Origin: an uncultured Mucilaginibacter sp.
Lineage (GTDB): Bacteria; Bacteroidota; Bacteroidia; Sphingobacteriales; Sphingobacteriaceae
DNA: 34,517 nucleotides
Assembly: GCA_913775265.1 (NCBI GenBank)
Contig: CAJYJH010000012.1
Coordinates: 1 to 34,517 of the forward strand
Reading direction: 5' to 3'
The position numbers and the translations under genes are program-made. Each line of letters opens with the position of its first letter. The stretch's first letter is position 1. A model generated the notes under the pieces. The model saw nothing but the letters and a program-made list of their open reading frames with translations. It did no database searches and was not told the origin of the DNA. This document shows positions 18,457 through 25,687 of the stretch, in pieces.

Positions 18457-19706
18457 GTTACAGGTATTGGTTAGGTGTAAGGTAAGCAAGATTTAACAAG
18501 TTTTAAAGTAAAAAAAGTATCGCTGCTTTTTGCAGGTTTAGCATTGCACAGATTTGCCGTATGTAACCGTGCATTAAATGCGGTATGTTGTTCAATTAGA
18601 TTAGTATAGCCAGCGCACCCGGCTCAAAAAATCATCAGGTAAAGACCAGCCGCGATGGGGTGGGGGAGAAAGTATTTAAATACCTGCTAACGGTGTCGAA
18701 CTAAAGTTTTACTTGAGGTAGGTGAGCCCGTCCGAACTCCTTGAAGGGCACAGCCCCACCTAAATTCTCCCCGGAAGGGAGGGTTTTTGATTAGGTATGG
18801 TGATCATCAATTCTGTTAATTCTTAAATTCAGATCAAAAAAGTGCAAAGGCCCGCTGTTGCGCCCGGGCCAGCGAGTGCCTTGAGGGTAGCTAATAAAGG
18901 CTCTTCGTCACCCTCCCCAGCTTCGGCCGAAAGGCGGGCAGCACATGGTAGCTATGTGCGCCGGAATTGGCTTTTACGATTTCACTCATAAAAACCACAA
19001 GCGAAACGCATACTAAATTTTCCAGAAGATTGGCAAGAACCACAAGCCACAGTCTTGCGGCGATGATCCAAGAAGCGCAGAGGCCCGCTGTTGCGCCCGG
19101 GCTATCGTAGGTCTTACAGGTTTAATTGATCCCTCTCGTCATCCTCCCCAGCTTCGGGCGAAAGGTGGGCAGCACGTGGTAGCCCAGCGTGGTGGCAAAG
19201 GCATGTTAGATTTTGCAGAAGCGAGGGCCATAGTGGGCACGGGCAAAATATAAGAGCGTGTGGTGCTGCCCGGCTTTGCAGCGCAATGGCCTTGTGCGAA
19301 AAGAAGCAAGCGGGAGGTGACTTGAACTTTGCTTCTTTGTTTCAAGACAAAGAAGTAGCCGCTCCGGCAATGAGGAGACGAAGTAAGTAAGGAAACATAG
19401 GCTCGGGTTAACGACGCACAAACTAACTTAGCGCGTGGGGTGCCGATATTTATCGGCATGACTGAAATTTTTCACTCACATCACCTCAACCTATCGCAAG
19501 TATCAAGATCCCTCGCTATCGCTCGGGATGACAGCGGGATACGAGAGCCAAGAGCTAAGAACCAAGAGCCAAGAAAAAAGCGATTAATTCTCATCTGCAC
19601 ACCCGCACATTTGCACACCTGCACATCCAACACCTCATCTGCACATTTGCATATCTGCACATTTGAAACATTCACTCATTCAAAACTCACTCATTCACTC
19701 ATTGGC
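18457..19706. repeat. Repeat-filled space: GC-stem repeat and rearranged composite repeat, copy 2
   Basis: No gene is supported in these 1.25 kb. 18729-18832 is a GC-stem repeat with the AT-rich tail TCTGTTAATTCTTAAATTCAG. 18838-18872 and 19075-19105 are two copies of CAAAGGCCCGCTGTTGCGCC, each followed by a CCCCAGCTTCGG arm, which suggests duplication of half the composite element. 19038-19061 is a CCACAAGC palindrome. 19139-19400 is an inverted copy of the 11.45-11.76 kb arm, with the hairpin CTTCTTTGT...ACAAAGAAG at 19332-19355. 19440-19460 is a TGCCGATATTTATCGGCA palindrome, and 19490-19530 the CTATCGCAAG...CTCGGGATGACAG arm. 19541-19578 is an AGAGCCAAGAACCAAGAG run. 19600-19700 is a run of TGCACATTTGCACA-like and ACTCATTC simple repeats. 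Confidence 0.65.
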
Positions 19707-20447
19707 CTACCTATACTGCGTCACATTCACAATATTATAAATCTGGTCTACATCATCCAGGTGTACGGTGCGGTTGGGGTACTGGGCCTTGTTGGGGTTG
19801 AGCGACTCGAGCTCTACCAAACCGTTGTCTACATTATGACTGGCGATGCGTTTAATGAGGATGCCTTCTTTGTGAACGATCACAAAATCCTTCCAGCGGT
19901 GGGTATGCAGGCGGCTGCGCCACAGGTGGGGCTGTACCTCTCGGCCGGTCACAATCGAGCCATCATAAATACTCTCGCGCGGAAACTCGGGGTTCTCCAT
20001 GCTCTCGCCGATCACCTCGAAGGCGCGATAGTGGCCGCGGTGCTGCTTTTGCACTACGATGGTATGCTTTGGCAGGTCCTCAATGTACTCGGTGTCTTTA
20101 TAACCCGCCAGGTAACCCGCGTAGGCATACTCGTTTACCAGAGGAACGATCATGAGGTATTGGCCGCCGCCAATATCTACAAATGGCGTGTCGTTCGGGT
20201 CGAGCGGGTAGTTTACTTCGCCCATCGATTTACCGTTGACCGCCTCGGGCACAGTGCCGAAAATCTCCTGTTCGGATGTTTTAAATACTGTTAATAAGTT
20301 ATTTACAGTCTCGCGCGAAAGTGTATCAGACCTGAAATACTGGTACAAATTCTGCCGGCTAACCCCCAATTGTTTAGCCGCATCAACCACTTTGATGTTT
20401 TTACGGTTAAGATACTCTTTAAATTTTATGCCTTGATAGTCAGTCAT
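19707..20447 (-). CDS. S24-family (LexA/CI-like) repressor with N-terminal HTH
   Basis: 246 residues from the ATG at 20447; the longer open frame to 20633 runs through promoter sequence. Residues about 5-64 are an XRE/CI-like helix-turn-helix (VDAAKQLGVSRQNLYQYF). Residues about 95-240 form a LexA/S24 fold with the presumed catalytic Ser149 in VIGESMENP and Lys199 in ILIKRI. In this family RecA-dependent or other self-cleavage can inactivate the repressor. A classical Ala-Gly cleavage site is not obvious, although AYAGYLAGY at 108-116 is a candidate region. It faces away from the genes starting at 20948 and probably controls them and itself through the operator at 20491-20511. This is the normal layout of a phage or mobile-element switch. 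Confidence 0.85.
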   Translation of the reverse strand: MTDYQGIKFKEYLNRKNIKVVDAAKQLGVSRQNLYQYFRSDTLSRETVNNLLTVFKTSEQEIFGTVPEAVNGKSMGEVNYPLDPNDTPFVDIGGGQYLMIVPLVNEYAYAGYLAGYKDTEYIEDLPKHTIVVQKQHRGHYRAFEVIGESMENPEFPRESIYDGSIVTGREVQPHLWRSRLHTHRWKDFVIVHKEGILIKRIASHNVDNGLVELESLNPNKAQYPNRTVHLDDVDQIYNIVNVTQYR

Positions 20448-20490
20448 ATAAAGAACAAACAAAAAATTAATGCTAATGTTTTTAGTATTT

Positions 20491-20511
20491 ATGTAAATAA
20501 TGTATTTACAT
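20491..20511. promoter_or_regulatory. Palindromic operator candidate for the S24 repressor
   Basis: ATGTAAATA at 20491-20499 and its exact inverse TATTTACAT at 20503-20511 are separated by 3 nt. The site lies in the repressor leader, between its promoter and start codon. A further half site, TGTAAATA, is at 20542-20549 inside the promoter. This supports autoregulation. Confidence 0.6.
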
Positions 20512-20532
20512 TTGTATATGTCATTGACACTG

Positions 20533-20564
20533 CAAAAATAGTGTAAATATTGACGTAAAGCAAA
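20533..20564 (-). promoter_or_regulatory. Bacteroidota-type promoter of the S24 repressor
   Basis: Read on the minus strand, TTTG (20564-20561) is followed after 20 nt by TATTTTTG (20540-20533), an exact match to TTTG-N20-TAnnTTTG. Predicted initiation is near 20527, giving a leader of about 80 nt that contains the operator palindrome. Confidence 0.6.
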
Positions 20565-20705
20565 ATCAATGAGCGAATTAGTGAATGAGTGAATGTTTTG
20601 GATGTGCGGATCTGCGGATGTGCAGGTGTGCAAATGTGCGGATGTGCAAGTGTGCAGATAAAAACGAGTGAGTGAGTGATGAATGAGTGAATGAAAAAAG
20701 CAGCA

Positions 20706-20823
20706 CGTCTTTACGAGGTACGAAGCAATCTCTTTAAGCTAAGCCAGCGTTTCGGCTTGTCTTGCGACTTGTCATACCAGTTGGGAATGTACTAAGGAGA
20801 TGGCTTCGTACCTCGCCATGACG
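20706..20823. repeat. Inverted repeat pair with GAGGTACGAAGC core
   Basis: The left arm at 20706-20732 and the right arm at 20797-20823 are inverse with about 4 mismatches in 27 nt. The spacer contains GCCAGCGTTTCGGCTTG. This is a dispersed element type often seen in Sphingobacteriaceae spacers (from memory, not searched). Confidence 0.6.
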
Positions 20824-20947
20824 CGGCGGATAGGAGGCTGCAAAAGGAGGGTGAATCAAAATAATCGCAATCAATACATCAACAAAATCACTCCCTCAAA
20901 TCAGTGTAATCACTCCCCCAAATCAATGAAATCAAAAAAATACCGAT

Positions 20948-21223
20948 ATGAATACCACCAAAAAAATAAAACTGATGCACACGCCCGAGAAGGTGCTGCA
21001 GCTGCGCGAACAGCGTTTGTTTACGCTGCCGCTAAACATGGTGAAAGTAAAAAGCTATAACCAGCAGATTGACGACCTTGACCTGCAGCTCCGCGCCGCC
21101 CGGCTGTTGGCAGGCTACAGCCCGCAAGACGAAGCCGCCCTGCAGGCCCGCTACGACCACGTGTGGAACCTGAGTCAGGATTTTAAATACGAGGTGTATA
21201 CGAATGTGAGGTTTTTGAATTGA
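20948..21223 (+). CDS. Small hypothetical protein of phage-like module
   Basis: 91 residues, basic N-terminus, predicted mostly helical (VKSYNQQIDDLDLQLRAARLLAGY, AALQARYDHVWNLSQDFKYEV). I do not recognise a family. It is the first gene divergent from the S24 repressor. It has clearly higher GC in its codons than the spacer around it, which supports real coding. By position it is like the small early genes next to phage repressors. It may be under control of the repressor or of the direct repeats at 20886-20928. An overlapping open frame at 20800-21060 is not supported. Confidence 0.6.
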   Translation: MNTTKKIKLMHTPEKVLQLREQRLFTLPLNMVKVKSYNQQIDDLDLQLRAARLLAGYSPQDEAALQARYDHVWNLSQDFKYEVYTNVRFLN

Positions 21224-21654
21224 GAGGTGTTGGGGTCCGGGGAGTCGGAGGAGTCGGTCGAGTCCGTGAGGTGGATGTTAAGTCCGTTGAGTCGGCGAGT
21301 CTGCGGAGCCGGTGAGTGAGAGATTAATAAGTGATTTTTGATTGGTCGAGTGATTTGCCTCTGACTCTTTGTTCTTACTCGTGACTTTATCCTCTCCTTG
21401 TCATCTCGAGCGATAGCGAAAGATCCTGTTACTCGCGGCAAATTAACGTTTACTCTACACCCACCATTCGTCATCCCGATGTATATCGGGATCCCACATG
21501 CACGGTCAAAGCGGTAACATGGCCATTAGTCGGGTCCGCTATCTGGCATATCGGCAACTCAGCGCGTGGGATGCCGATATGCATCGGCATGACCGGTGTA
21601 AGTAACATTGACAATCCTTCACCAAAATCAAATGAACGAATAATTATTGAACTC
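21224..21654. repeat. Intergenic space with several palindromic repeat families
   Basis: No gene. 21228-21310 is a run of GAGTCGGAGGAGTCGG-like imperfect tandem repeats. 21398-21445 is a copy of the TCATCTCGAGCGATAGCG family. 21474-21502 (ATCCCGATGTATATCGGGAT) and 21570-21592 (ATGCCGATATGCATCGGCAT) are two related palindromes. The last 50 nt are AT-rich and would carry the promoter of the next gene. Confidence 0.6.
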
Positions 21655-21939
21655 ATGAATCAACCCAAGTCAATCCAGTCAACCTTTAAAACTCCCGGAC
21701 TTCCGGACTCTACCGACTCGCGGACTAATCCAACTGCCCTCGACACCTTCCGCCTGCATTATCCGCTCATCCGCGTGCGGCAATACCCGGATATGCTGGT
21801 GTACAAAGTGCCGCCCACCCAGCTGCGCGACAGCATGAGCGCCGCCCGTGCCCTGGTGCGCAGTTTTGAGCTGCCCCTGCACATTGAGCGCCCCGAACAG
21901 GGCAATACCTTTTGGGTAAAGGAGGTAACCCATGCCTAA
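21655..21939 (+). CDS. Small hypothetical protein, coupled to next gene
   Basis: 94 residues from the ATG at 21655; the 28 codons upstream run through a repeat and are not used. The N-terminal 30 residues are Ser/Thr/Pro-rich. The rest is compact (FRLHYPLIRVRQYPDMLVYKV, SAARALVRSFELPLHIERPEQG). No family is recognised. Its end overlaps the start of the next gene by 8 nt (ATGCCTAA), which indicates translational coupling and a two-gene operon. Confidence 0.6.
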   Translation: MNQPKSIQSTFKTPGLPDSTDSRTNPTALDTFRLHYPLIRVRQYPDMLVYKVPPTQLRDSMSAARALVRSFELPLHIERPEQGNTFWVKEVTHA

Positions 21940-22162
21940 GTTAATGGTGCGCTACGCCAACGGCCAGGTGCGCGCCCGCCGTGTACAAAGCACCGCTTAT
22001 CCCACTGCCAAACAACTCGGCTGCGTTACCTGCTACGAGCTGTGGCGCATGCACGTCATCTTTTGGACTGATCGCCTCTACGGCACCAACCGCCGCTGGC
22101 AGGAGTTTATGGTGATGGAGGAGTTGCTGGATGAAGTGCGGGAGATGTTGGATGAGGATTAG
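21932..22162 (+). CDS. Small hypothetical protein, second gene of coupled pair
   Basis: 76 residues, overlapping the upstream gene by 8 nt. The N-terminus is very basic (VRYANGQVRARRVQ), the middle has CVTCYELWR, and the C-terminus is acidic and helical (EELLDEVREMLDED). The single CxxC pair is too little to claim a zinc site. No family is recognised. The context between repressor and replication genes suggests an early or regulatory role in the same element. Confidence 0.6.
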   Translation: MPKLMVRYANGQVRARRVQSTAYPTAKQLGCVTCYELWRMHVIFWTDRLYGTNRRWQEFMVMEELLDEVREMLDED

Positions 22163-22771
22163 GGTTTTGAGTTATTGGGTTATTAAGTTATTGGGAAGAG
22201 GAGGAGTGAGTGAGTGAGTGAGTGAGTGAGTATATACTAATGAGTGGATGATAGAATGAGTGAATGAGCGAATAATTTTTTTGGTTCTTAGCTCTTGGTT
22301 CTCTTCCTAAGTTGTCATTTCGAACGATAGTGAGAAATCTTGATCCTTGCGATAGATTAGTGCTTAGTGTAACGAAGGTTTGTGCGATTTTTAACAAGAG
22401 CTTGTGGTTCTTTACTTACTTCGTCTCCTCATTGCCGGAGCGGCTACTTCTTTTGTCTTGGAAACAAAAGAAGCAAAAATTCAAGTCACCCTTTTAGGCT
22501 TCTTTGCGCACAGGGCCTTACCCTGCAAAGCCGGGCTGCACCACAGGCTGCTTATATTTTACCCTGGCCCGCTACGGCTTGCGCTTCTGCAAAATCTAAG
22601 AGGCCTCTGCCAGCGCACTTGGCCGTCAGTGCTGCCCGGCTTTCGGCCGAAGCTGGGAATGGTGACAGGGAGTTGACCTAAACTTCCGTTCCTTATATTG
22701 GAGGGGTTGGAAGGGTAATGAAAGTTGTAGTGATAAAGGAAACGAAAGTGGCCGAGCTGATGAAATTGCCA

Positions 22772-22872
22772 GTCAAAGTCCTCCCTTCCGGGGAGGATTT
22801 AGGTGGGGCTGTTTTGTTTAGATGAGCTTTAACCTGCCATTTCATCCCTCCCTCGGGAGGGCAGGGAGGGGT
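22772..22872. repeat. Dispersed GC-stem repeat pair
   Basis: AGTCCTCCCTTCCGGGGAGG then ATTTAGGTGGGGCTG at 22777-22811, and a related stem, CCCTCCCTCGGGAGGGCAGG, at 22846-22865. It lies in the centre of composite repeat copy 3. Confidence 0.65.
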
Positions 22873-23235
22873 TAAATGGATAGCAATTTCAATTATACAT
22901 TTCCGACAAAACCGCGGTTGAAAATTTACAACAAGTTTGGTTCGATAGCTAATGTTGGCAAGCGATCTAAAACCAACTACCGACAAACTTGTGTCACCAT
23001 TACACAGTTGCAAATTCGGTAAATTTAATAGTATTTACGGTTCTGTAACTTATAAAATGCGCTAACGAATGTGATAGATGATGAGGGGGAAACAATGGAG
23101 GTCGCAAATAAGCCATCCGCTGCCGTAAGCTTCTGGCTTGTGGTGCAAGAGCTAATTTTGAGAGGCCGGGCGATTTCAAAAAAACCACAAGCCGCAGGCT
23201 TGCGGCAGCAAGAGCAGATCGGTGTCGCTCGTCCG

Positions 23236-23390
23236 CTTGAAGGAGTAGCCCCACCTAAATCGTCCCCGGAAAAACCTCTCCTAAATCCTCTCCAAAGGAG
23301 AGGACTTGTGATGAGCAGGGTAGTACTCAATTCTGTTGATTTTCAAAATTCGGCAAATTTAGATTTAGATAAAAATGTAACAATACATCA
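23236..23390. repeat. Dispersed GC-stem repeat with AT-rich tail
   Basis: CCCCACCTAAATCGTCCCC, then CTCTCCTAAATCCTCTCC with its inverse GGAGAGG, then the tail TCAATTCTGTTGATTTTC and AATTCGGCAAATTTAGATT. It shares order and tail with the copies at 6624-6775 and 18729-18832. Confidence 0.65.
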
Positions 23391-23629
23391 AAAAAACATA
23401 CATACCAACCAACTCCAAAAAGCGCGCAAAGGCCCGCTGTTGCGCCCGGGCCAGTGAGGGGCTTGTGCGGCTGTAAGGTGATCGCAACAGCCAGGTGTTA
23501 TTCACGTGTTGTTTGTTTTCTTATAGGTGTTCATGAGATCGCTGCGCTAAGTCTTGCTTCTTTTGTGGCTATGACAAAAGAAGTAACCTCCGCGGGAATG
23601 AGCGGACGAAGTAAGTAAATGACCACAGA

Positions 23630-24150
23630 AATAACTTAATAAAGTAAAAGCCTCATTGTAAAGCACAGGTCTATTTTATACAATTTTAACATGAAGATTT
23701 TATATAATTAAATAGTACATGTAATTAAACATAGTATACATAAATACAATTATTTATAATGATTAAGTAAACTAAAATTATGTGAATATATGCTACAATC
23801 CTATGTATTCTGAACATTTTCAAAGACAATAATTAAGCTAATATTCGCACGTCTTTTCGACTTAAAAGATAGAACCAATAACTCTGCAAAGACACGCCTA
23901 TTCAAAACTATTTCCATAGTTTGCTTTGTTAGCTGTGATTTGTTTTTTAATCAGTTGGCAGCATAAGTTATCAGTCATAAAAATTTAAAATAAAACCTGA
24001 AAAACCAGAAACAAGTACTTGAACGCCGGAGGTTGAAATCAATAAGTATTGTAAAATTCAATTTCGCAAAGTTCATTTCTCAGCATTAATTTATGTCTCC
24101 GCCTCAACAACATCATGCTATAAATCACCCAAACCATGTACGACGGTGTT
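23630..24150. other. AT-rich segment upstream of the replication genes
   Basis: Markedly AT-rich compared with the flanks, especially 23680-23780. It has no open frame of note and no copy of the dispersed repeats. It interrupts the right side of the composite repeat. It could be a leader or promoter region, an inserted fragment, or an origin-like region for the replication proteins that follow. No iterons were found by eye. Confidence 0.35.
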
Positions 24151-24298
24151 GATGAGAGCCAAGAACCAAGAGTCAAGAACCAAGAAAAGCATTCGCTCAT
24201 TCACTCATTCACTCATTCTCTCATCCACTCATTACCATCCACTCACTCCAACCCTCAACCTAATAACTCAATAACTCATTAACTAATCAACTAACCCC

Positions 24299-25687
24299 AT
24301 GAACGGTTACCAATTAACTAAACAATATTTCGCTTTCGCGGCGGCCAACCCGGGGGCAACTACGCCCGGCATGTGCGCCCTTTTTATGTGGCTGGTGGAG
24401 GTAAACAACCGCAGCCGCTTTACCCAAAACTTTTTCTTTAACGCCGAAGATGCCGGCTATGCCTGCGGTATGCAAAGCCGCAAAACGGTATGGAAATACC
24501 TGGTGCAACTGGAATGCGCCGGACTGGTGCAGGTTGTATACAAATCCAACAATCAGGAACGGCCGTCGGTGTTGTCTCTGGCAATTTTAGAAGATAGTAG
24601 TAGTGGCGGTGGCGGTAGCAGTCGTTGGGACGGTGGCGGTAGCAGTAGCAGTTGCTGGTATGGGGGTGAGAGTTTTGGAGAGGATGGTAGTTCGGAGGAT
24701 GACAGTTTGCTTGCCGGTAACGGCGGTATTAGCGACGCAACTTTAGTTGATGGAAGTGAGCTTGGTTTAGGCTTCGACAACGGTGCATTGGGTTGTTCTA
24801 ACGATGCTGTTGCTGGTAACTGTGTGAACGGCATTGGTGATGAAAACGGCTTTGATAGTTGTCAGGACACCAATACCGATGGTTGTGACTACAGATCGTT
24901 TTCGGTAGGCGGGCAGTCGCTGCACGGTGCTGATTCAGCCGACAATCATCGCCTGGAGTTGGGCAGTGCCCGGCAACGCAAATTCGCCAGCGTCGACCAA
25001 AATGGCGAACTGCCTGATAATGCATCGCACGCAAAAAACGCTAACGATAATATTACCCTTAGTGTATCAAAAGATGCAATAGATGGCGTTGAGCAAAGTT
25101 CAAAAACAGGGCAGGGGATGGCTGCATCCGCAGGTCAAAGTCATCACCCCGAAACAAAAATTAAGTCTGCCTATTCATCCGCAGAAACCAACCCTAAAAC
25201 CAACACCACTCACAAAACAAACCCAACTCCTATCATAACTAAATCAACTGCACAAACAGCCGCAACCCCAAAAAAGGCCACCAGAAAACCTGCCACCGCT
25301 ACTGCTACTAAACCTGCTACCGCCACTGCTACTATAAAAAGTCCGGCAAGAAACGCCCCACCGCTTCCCCGCCGCGTAAACACCGCTTCCCCGGCGCTTG
25401 CCCACTCTTATAAAGGATTAAACTATCCAAACCAAAAAAACAGTGTAAACGGGGCGCACTTAGGTTTTGGAGCGATGCAGCAGCCGGACTTAACCGAGGT
25501 AAGCAGCTTCTTCACCCAGCATGGCTATACCGCTCACGCGGCCGAAAAAGCCTGGGCGCATTACCGGCAGGCCAACTGGCACGATGTGCAGGGCCGCCCG
25601 GTGCTTAACTGGCAGCAAAAGTGTCGCACCATCTGGTTTACGCCCGAAAATCGCATACCCACCACCCAAACCCACTTTGTACAATGA
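24299..25687 (+). CDS. Replication-organiser-like protein (phage type)
   Basis: 462 residues. Residues about 5-97 look like a winged helix of the sort at the N-terminus of phage replication initiators (CALFMWLVEVNNRS, AGYACGMQSRKTVWKYLVQLECAGLVQVV). Residues about 100-380 are low-complexity: first Gly/Ser/Asp-rich, then Thr/Ala/Lys/Pro-rich. Residues about 398-450 form a small helical domain (VSSFFTQHGYTAHAAEKAWAHY, then W-H-D and VLNWQQKCRTIW) like the C-terminal helicase-loading region of DnaD/DnaT or phage O-type proteins. The stop overlaps the next start (ATGA), so it is coupled to the primase-helicase, which suits a loader or organiser role. The fold names are from pattern, not from a search. 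No clear ribosome site is visible. Confidence 0.65.
   Translation: MNGYQLTKQYFAFAAANPGATTPGMCALFMWLVEVNNRSRFTQNFFFNAEDAGYACGMQSRKTVWKYLVQLECAGLVQVVYKSNNQERPSVLSLAILEDSSSGGGGSSRWDGGGSSSSCWYGGESFGEDGSSEDDSLLAGNGGISDATLVDGSELGLGFDNGALGCSNDAVAGNCVNGIGDENGFDSCQDTNTDGCDYRSFSVGGQSLHGADSADNHRLELGSARQRKFASVDQNGELPDNASHAKNANDNITLSVSKDAIDGVEQSSKTGQGMAASAGQSHHPETKIKSAYSSAETNPKTNTTHKTNPTPIITKSTAQTAATPKKATRKPATATATKPATATATIKSPARNAPPLPRRVNTASPALAHSYKGLNYPNQKNSVNGAHLGFGAMQQPDLTEVSSFFTQHGYTAHAAEKAWAHYRQANWHDVQGRPVLNWQQKCRTIWFTPENRIPTTQTHFVQ

Larger units (their letters stand above)
20448..20947. other. Control region and repeats between repressor and divergent small gene
   Basis: It starts with the repressor promoter and operator. 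20575-20700 is made of GAGTGAATGA-like and GGATGTGCGGA-like simple repeats. 20706-20732 and 20797-20823 form a long inverted pair (core GAGGTACGAAGC) with a 64-nt spacer. 20886-20906 and 20908-20928 are two 21-nt direct repeats (AATCACTCCCYCAAATCARTG), immediately upstream of the next gene and possibly part of its control. Confidence 0.6.
22163..24298. repeat. 2.1-kb gene-free space: composite repeat copy 3, expanded by insertions, plus AT-rich segment
   Basis: The order of parts follows the nested composite at 11.2-12.1 kb. Left side: (GAGT)n at 22204-22230, GGTTCTTAGCTCTTGGTTCT at 22281-22300, TGTCATTTCGAACGATAG at 22313-22330, an arm at 22404-22475 with hairpin CTTCTTTTGT...ACAAAAGAAG (22447-22473), and the inner arm to about 22665. 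Right side: CAAAGGCCCGCTGTTGCGCC near 23425, hairpin CTTCTTTTGT...ACAAAAGAAG at 23557-23583 with its flank to 23625, AGAGCCAAGAACCAAGAG at 24154-24172 and CATTCACTCATTCACTC at 24198-24214. Inserted in the centre (22690-23400) are GC-stem repeats (22772-22872, 23236-23390) and a CCACAAGC palindrome (23183-23210). Inserted in the right half (23630-24150) is an AT-rich stretch without repeats or gene. Confidence 0.65.

Noticed and set aside
19440..20294. 284-codon open frame opposite the S24 repressor gene
   Set aside because: It begins in simple repeats and continues antisense to a gene with clear HTH and S24 motifs. Its protein has no recognisable pattern.
20800..21060. 86-codon open frame overlapping the small early gene at 20948
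   Set aside because: It starts inside an inverted repeat, passes through the tandem direct repeats and overlaps in another frame a gene with better codon composition.
22382..22681. Plus-strand open frame with 99 codons in composite repeat copy 3 (and its overlapping frame at 22404)
   Set aside because: Two overlapping frames both stay open through the same GC-rich arm, and related frames appear at 19139-19459. This is repeat composition, not coding.
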